Assembly (NCBI GenBank): GCA_003219335.1
Contig: QHOF01000309.1
Span: 2,470 to 10,890, forward strand
Reading direction: 5' to 3'
Origin: Verrucomicrobiota bacterium
Lineage (GTDB): Bacteria > Verrucomicrobiota > Verrucomicrobiia > Chthoniobacterales > UBA10450
DNA length: 8,421 nucleotides
Part shown: piece after piece, positions 7,901-8,421 of the stretch
Position numbering within the stretch: position 1 is the first letter of the stretch
Layout of the letters: each line of letters opens with the position of its first letter
Translations under genes and position numbers: made by a program
The notes under the pieces: model-generated
What the model saw: the letters and a program-made list of their open reading frames with translations, nothing else
Told to the model about the DNA's origin: nothing
The model's database searches: none

Positions 7901-8421
7901 CCAAGAAACCCAGCATTGGTGGGATCGGCTCCTGAGCACGATCGAAGTGGAAACGCCGGAGCTTTCCACGAATTTTCTGCTCAACCGCTGGCTTCTTTAC
8001 CAAACTCTCAGCTGCCGCGTCTGGGGCCGCTCAGCCTCTTATCAATCCAGCGGCGCTTACGGGTTCCGCGACCAGTTGCAGGACGTGATGGCCCTCATGC
8101 ATGCCGCGCCCGAAATCGCGCGCGACCACATTCTGCGCGCTGCCGCGCGACAATTTGTGGAAGGCGATGTCCAGCACTGGTGGCACCCCGAGTCAGGCAC
8201 TGGCGTCCGCACGCGGATTAGCGACGATCTCCTCTGGCTTCCTTTCGTCACCGCGCACTACGTCCGCACCACTGGTGACGCCGCGATCCTCGATCAGATA
8301 GTTCCGTTTCTGGAAGCCAACCCGCTAGAGACCCAACAGATAGAAAGCCTCTCGATTCCGGTCGCTTCCCACGAGGAGGGTACGCTGCTCGAACATTGCT
8401 GGCGCGCCATCGCGCGCTCCG
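306..8421 (+). CDS. ndvB: Cyclic beta-1,2-glucan synthase, NdvB/ChvB type (3' end outside window)
   Basis: This inner-membrane enzyme makes cyclic beta-1,2-glucan from UDP-glucose. The frame is open for 2,705 codons and continues past the window edge; family members are about 2,800-2,900 residues. The domain order is a helical N-terminal region, GT84 glucosyltransferase (about 639-940), cyclization domain (about 1154-1700), GH94-like module (about 1720-2235) and C-terminal GH94 (from about 2239). Eight hydrophobic segments fall in four hairpins, which places all catalytic domains on the cytoplasmic side. Hallmark motifs are LDADT (779-783), SHDLLEG (891-897), RTSPTNIGL (1190-1198), WGISES (1584-1589), HHQGMS (1685-1690), RQGISGD (2091-2097) and SDDLLW (2639-2644). 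The start is the first ATG after an in-frame TGA at 285-287; TTG at 300 would add two codons. No Shine-Dalgarno sequence is evident. The family assignment is near certain, the exact start less so. Activity is inferred from intact motifs. Confidence 0.96.
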   Translation, partial: MRLRRKNGERVLLVGIFQSPGTGRTVLRNLYRARFRRVAAIYASAAGRRRVEEYGISAIGGAAAASVFGLAIGALMFWQRGILADFRPGMLALLLAAFALAGALSGWILVRLLRQHVDETRLARCASTILPDETVVMAEVEASETAGVLVILRDVEAEAPVTFAFRSSRPFSVESTTRPLWEERPSSQHLSENAAQLAGSISVSREAQPRGQSFLRRLREVESALGSANTNLTMSAKMHHAFTLSAEWLLDNAYLIREQVIDLRRSLPQKYYGELPLIASGPEAGLPRVYRVASELVSESCGAVGPEIIRKFLVAFQAITPLDIGELWALPLMLRLQLLECLCGLAIQVEQQQSQSEEADFWANRLITAVRHSSAHLLRMMEALVERHPEPTAHFASELMAHLYDEEAALPLVSGWLERSLRAPLLEVMQQEHRRQAVQQTALADVINSCRLITQIAWPEFFQSTSWAESELAADPAGVYARLDFETADRCRSAVEEIARWSKRSEQEIIEQTLALAKTAEDEVGRHVGYYLIDAGRPALERATGAWVPLAERSCRWLRAHAAGAYFGSLFVLAVAVVAAPLLFISGSISGVTLGLLGLLLLLPASELAVLAVNYLVTSFLPPQVLPKMSFKKEGIPDDCRTLVVVPTLLTTPNAIQRELDRLEIRYLGNTDANLRFSLLTDFADAPRQNMPEDEEYIDIVARGIEKLNRRHGAGHFFLFHRGRSWSESEQRWIGWERKRGKLEQLNRFLTSESAPELEGFLYAGDRTQLEGIRFVITLDADTQLLRDTARRMIETLAHPLNQARFSRDGRLIRGYTIIQPSVSATLPSATATWFSRIFADPRGIDPYTHAVSDVYQDLFGEGSYHGKGIYELRTFHRLLSRRFPTAHLLSHDLLEGSHVRVGLATDIELLDVFPSSYIAWWNRQHRWIRGDWQIIDWLKLRVPVGDGRIQPNPLSVFNRWKIFDNLRRSLVPSAMVALLLAGWFLTLEPMLWSGIVAGLMLWPVLNSLLALLFHPPPPGTRFWREPRDRLLRSLFAVVFLPDYAGMAIDAIARVAYRRITSHRLLLEWETAQDAHRRAKNQQQQFVLNRLWIPATCVFLLAGATWLGTSAMVAVVPFLLLWALFPLAVIMINRPARSWRGGILTADDQRFLRTAARRTWRYFDDFVGLQTSWLPPDNVQEMPMREVFLRTSPTNIGLWMLATVAANDFGYITIDDLVARNLGTLETISRLERFEGHLFNWYDLSTLEPLRPRYVSTVDSGNLLASLWTFATSCDEFATLRGIADTLGVMWQITATMKEAERPPALLRLAALTTGQPAHLEEIILRLRAAQAPAQDLLLFFQGPETDPRAYWAQQVAKQVAAWNSVIDKYFRPVEILMASPSQLMSLGKASHESRREALAATFSLQNIATEGIPGLVPLLAFHGEREGPELPKPVREWFDLLVTEVERSRQGASEQLAQLHELIAQSQQLEDGIGLRFLYNEERRIFAIGYQVAERRLDNSFYDLLASEARLTSFLAIARGWALSRPFGSAYGRLPLLSWSGTMFEYLMPLLFTQTHENSLLDRACHDAVRCQIGYAQQSSVPWGISESAFSALDRHNVYQYRAFGVPALALRRGQEEELVVAPYAAALALGVEPAAAMKNLRRLARLGNSALLGDYGYYEAIDYSRRTEPGGAAGIIIRCYMVHHQGMSLLAYDNALHNNAIRRRFHSDARIRATEPLLHEHIPEQILPTTGEVHEERPLPRTIPIVGSATGTQTPDIASPRIHLLSNGTCSVMVTNSGSGYVRWLDLDVTRWRADTTCDAPGAVCYIRDLESDTIWSNTHQPVRSPERRYSWSFTPDKAEFRRRSGPCETFTEIVVSAEDDAEVRRITLVNISRKSCRLELTTYLELALAPHRADRAHPAFSKLFIETEWLRHCEALLAHRRLRAPDEQPIWAAHLLVPESSSVTGTIQFETDRAQFLGRGRTPQNPIGLSRSLTSRTGAVLDPIFSLRRYITILPNQRFQFALVTAAAESREAVIRLAERYAEFHTCARAFETAWTHSQLEMRRLHIRPRDVQIFQQLAAHVLFPQAQLRPPPARLGRRGEGQRALWRQGISGDMPIVVVMIGHLRDIEVVREILTAHTFWHLRGLKADLVLVSEELASYEEPLIGELRRLIGAHAHMTVVDQPGGVYLRSATKISKEELIALQAAARMVLVAARGTLRQQLAATTPVAAKPRLLAPGREFREEPSAPLPFMELKYFNGLGGFTEDGKEFVIYLGPGRQTPLPWINIMANPKFGAFVSESGAEFVWGRNSQNDRLTPWFNDPISDVPGTAIYIRDDDIGVAWSPTPQPIREKDAYRARHGHGYTSFEHNSHAIEQRLLTFVPVDDSGGLPVRLQRLRLRNNSSRPRKLTVTSYATLVLGSDPEETGMHVVTKWDLQSQSLFARNSYNPEFCECITFATSSPTPASFTGDRTAFIGRNRSLRDPAAMQHVRLTGDIGAGLDPCAALQIVVEIDPGETAEMTFLIGQADDEEKARAIVNRFRDPANVEAALQETQHWWDRLLSTIEVETPELSTNFLLNRWLLYQTLSCRVWGRSASYQSSGAYGFRDQLQDVMALMHAAPEIARDHILRAAARQFVEGDVQHWWHPESGTGVRTRISDDLLWLPFVTAHYVRTTGDAAILDQIVPFLEANPLETQQIESLSIPVASHEEGTLLEHCWRAIARS
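1998..2144 (+). other. Second transmembrane hairpin preceding the GT84 domain
   Basis: Residues about 565-613 form a nearly uninterrupted run of Ala, Val, Leu, Phe and Gly, with a small Ser/Gly turn near 590-594, best read as two membrane-spanning helices. The hairpin sits just before the glucosyltransferase domain. With the first hairpin it keeps both flanking regions on the same, cytoplasmic side. The boundaries are judged by eye from hydrophobicity. Confidence 0.75.
2220..3125 (+). other. GT84 glucosyltransferase domain (beta-1,2-glucan polymerisation)
   Basis: Residues about 639-940 form the GT-A-like, processive glucosyltransferase that extends beta-1,2-glucan from UDP-glucose. The domain opens with a hydrophobic strand, TLVVVPTLL (642-650). 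The metal and nucleotide-binding DxD-type motif is LDADT, with Asp780 and Asp782. GEGSYHGKGIYE (861-872) and SHDLLEG (891-897, Asp893 and Glu896) follow, corresponding to the acceptor-side acidic motif. HRWIRGDWQ (926-934) resembles the R/QxxRW signature of processive synthases, with Arg927 and Trp928. No key residue appears to be lost, so activity is likely. Roles are assigned by analogy to GT2/GT84 enzymes. Confidence 0.92.
3216..3701 (+). other. Third and fourth transmembrane hairpins with an intervening basic segment
   Basis: Hydrophobic segments lie at residues about 971-988 and 993-1014, then about 1090-1108 and 1110-1132. Between them is a 75-residue stretch rich in Arg. It contains an amphipathic-looking helix (about 1036-1060) and the block RRITSHRLLLEW (1078-1090, with conserved His and Trp-Glu positions typical of NdvB proteins). 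A short Gln run lies near 1082-1085. The arrangement immediately after the GT84 domain suggests the glucan translocation or membrane-interface region, as in other processive synthases. This role is inferred. Confidence 0.7.
3765..5405 (+). other. Cyclization domain (glucoamylase-like, GH189)
   Basis: Residues about 1154-1700 match the middle domain of cyclic glucan synthases, annotated in Pfam as glucoamylase-like and, from work on a Thermoanaerobacter synthase, assigned to GH189. It is a retaining transglycosylase that closes the linear glucan into a ring. The N-terminal half carries RTSPTNIGLW (1190-1199), FNWYD (1239-1243) and VDSGNL (1258-1263). The C-terminal half carries YDLLASEAR (1503-1511), LSWSGTMFEYLMP (1538-1550), WGISES (1584-1589), YEAIDY (1660-1665) and HHQGMS (1685-1690). 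Conserved acids in these blocks (Glu1509, Glu1546, Glu1588, Glu1661) include the likely catalytic pair, but I cannot say which two. About 200 residues between the halves (1280-1475) are helical and weakly conserved. Confidence 0.88.
5460..7019 (+). other. First GH94-like module (beta-sandwich plus helical segment)
   Basis: Residues about 1719-2238 begin with HEHIPEQ (1721-1727). They continue as a beta-rich region resembling the carbohydrate-binding fold of GH94 phosphorylases (Pfam glycosyltransferase 36 type), with LLSNGTCSVMVTNSGSGY near 1766-1783. A helical part follows, with RQGISGD (2091-2097), a motif found in all NdvB-like proteins I recall. There is no SDDLLW-type acidic motif here, so it is probably a structural or glucan-binding module rather than a second catalytic centre. 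A linker rich in Ala, Arg and Pro (about 2205-2235) connects it to the C-terminal GH94 module. Confidence 0.8.
7020..8421 (+). other. C-terminal GH94 phosphorylase module (incomplete at window end)
   Basis: From residue about 2239 the protein reads as a GH94 domain, related to cellobiose and 1,2-beta-oligoglucan phosphorylases. In the family it shortens the growing glucan by phosphorolysis and so fixes ring size. It starts with YFNGLGGFTEDG (2239-2250), followed by LTPWFNDPISD (2298-2308), HGHGYTSFEH (near 2346-2355), YGFRDQLQD (2585-2593) and QHWWHPESGTG (2623-2633). SDDLLWLP (2639-2646) contains the Asp pair in which the general acid of GH94 enzymes lies. The frame runs off the window about 60 residues later, before the GTGDWNDG-type block and phosphate-binding residues expected in the family, so completeness cannot be judged here. 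Confidence 0.92.

Noticed and set aside
5460..8421. Possible tandem duplication of two equal GH94 catalytic domains
   Set aside because: Both modules share the GH94-type beta-sandwich character, but only the C-terminal one shows the SDDLLW acidic motif. The two-module layout is normal for the NdvB family, not a recent duplication.

Overview
The window holds essentially one thing: a very large plus-strand gene for a cyclic beta-1,2-glucan synthase (NdvB/ChvB/Cgs type). Its reading frame is open from an ATG at 306 to the last base without a stop, giving 2,705 whole codons, and it runs off the 3' edge. I translated the full frame by hand and met no stop or frameshift. The family reads from N- to C-terminus as a membrane-anchored helical region, a GT84 glucosyltransferase domain, a cyclization (glucoamylase-like, GH189) domain and a GH94 phosphorylase-like domain. 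All four are visible here in that order. By comparison with the family I expect roughly 250 more residues beyond the window.

Layout: 1-305 is upstream sequence with no convincing gene. It contains a weak minus-strand ORF (37-249) and a possible promoter hexamer just before the start. 306-1997 encodes a basic N-terminus, a first membrane hairpin and a long helical cytoplasmic region. 1998-2144 is a second hairpin. 2220-3125 is the GT84 domain, with its acidic motifs intact. 3216-3701 holds two more hairpins around an amphipathic, basic cytoplasmic stretch. 3765-5405 is the cyclization domain, split by a less conserved helical insertion. 5460-7019 is a GH94-like beta-sandwich and helical module. 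7020-8421 is the beginning of the C-terminal GH94 module, reaching just past its acidic SDDLLW motif.

How it works, from family knowledge: the GT84 domain polymerises beta-1,2-glucan from UDP-glucose on the cytoplasmic face, the GH94 domain trims it by phosphorolysis and so sets chain length, and the middle domain closes the ring by transglycosylation. The glucan is then exported to the periplasm, in rhizobia by the ABC transporter NdvA/ChvA; no such gene lies in this window. The product acts in osmoadaptation and host interaction in Alphaproteobacteria.

Organism: a Gram-negative bacterium of moderately high GC. The lack of a Shine-Dalgarno sequence and the general divergence from rhizobial motifs as I remember them would fit a soil or environmental lineage such as Verrucomicrobiota or Acidobacteriota, but this is a guess. 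I found no mobile element, RNA gene, CRISPR array or new system. The window is an unusually long single gene of a known family.
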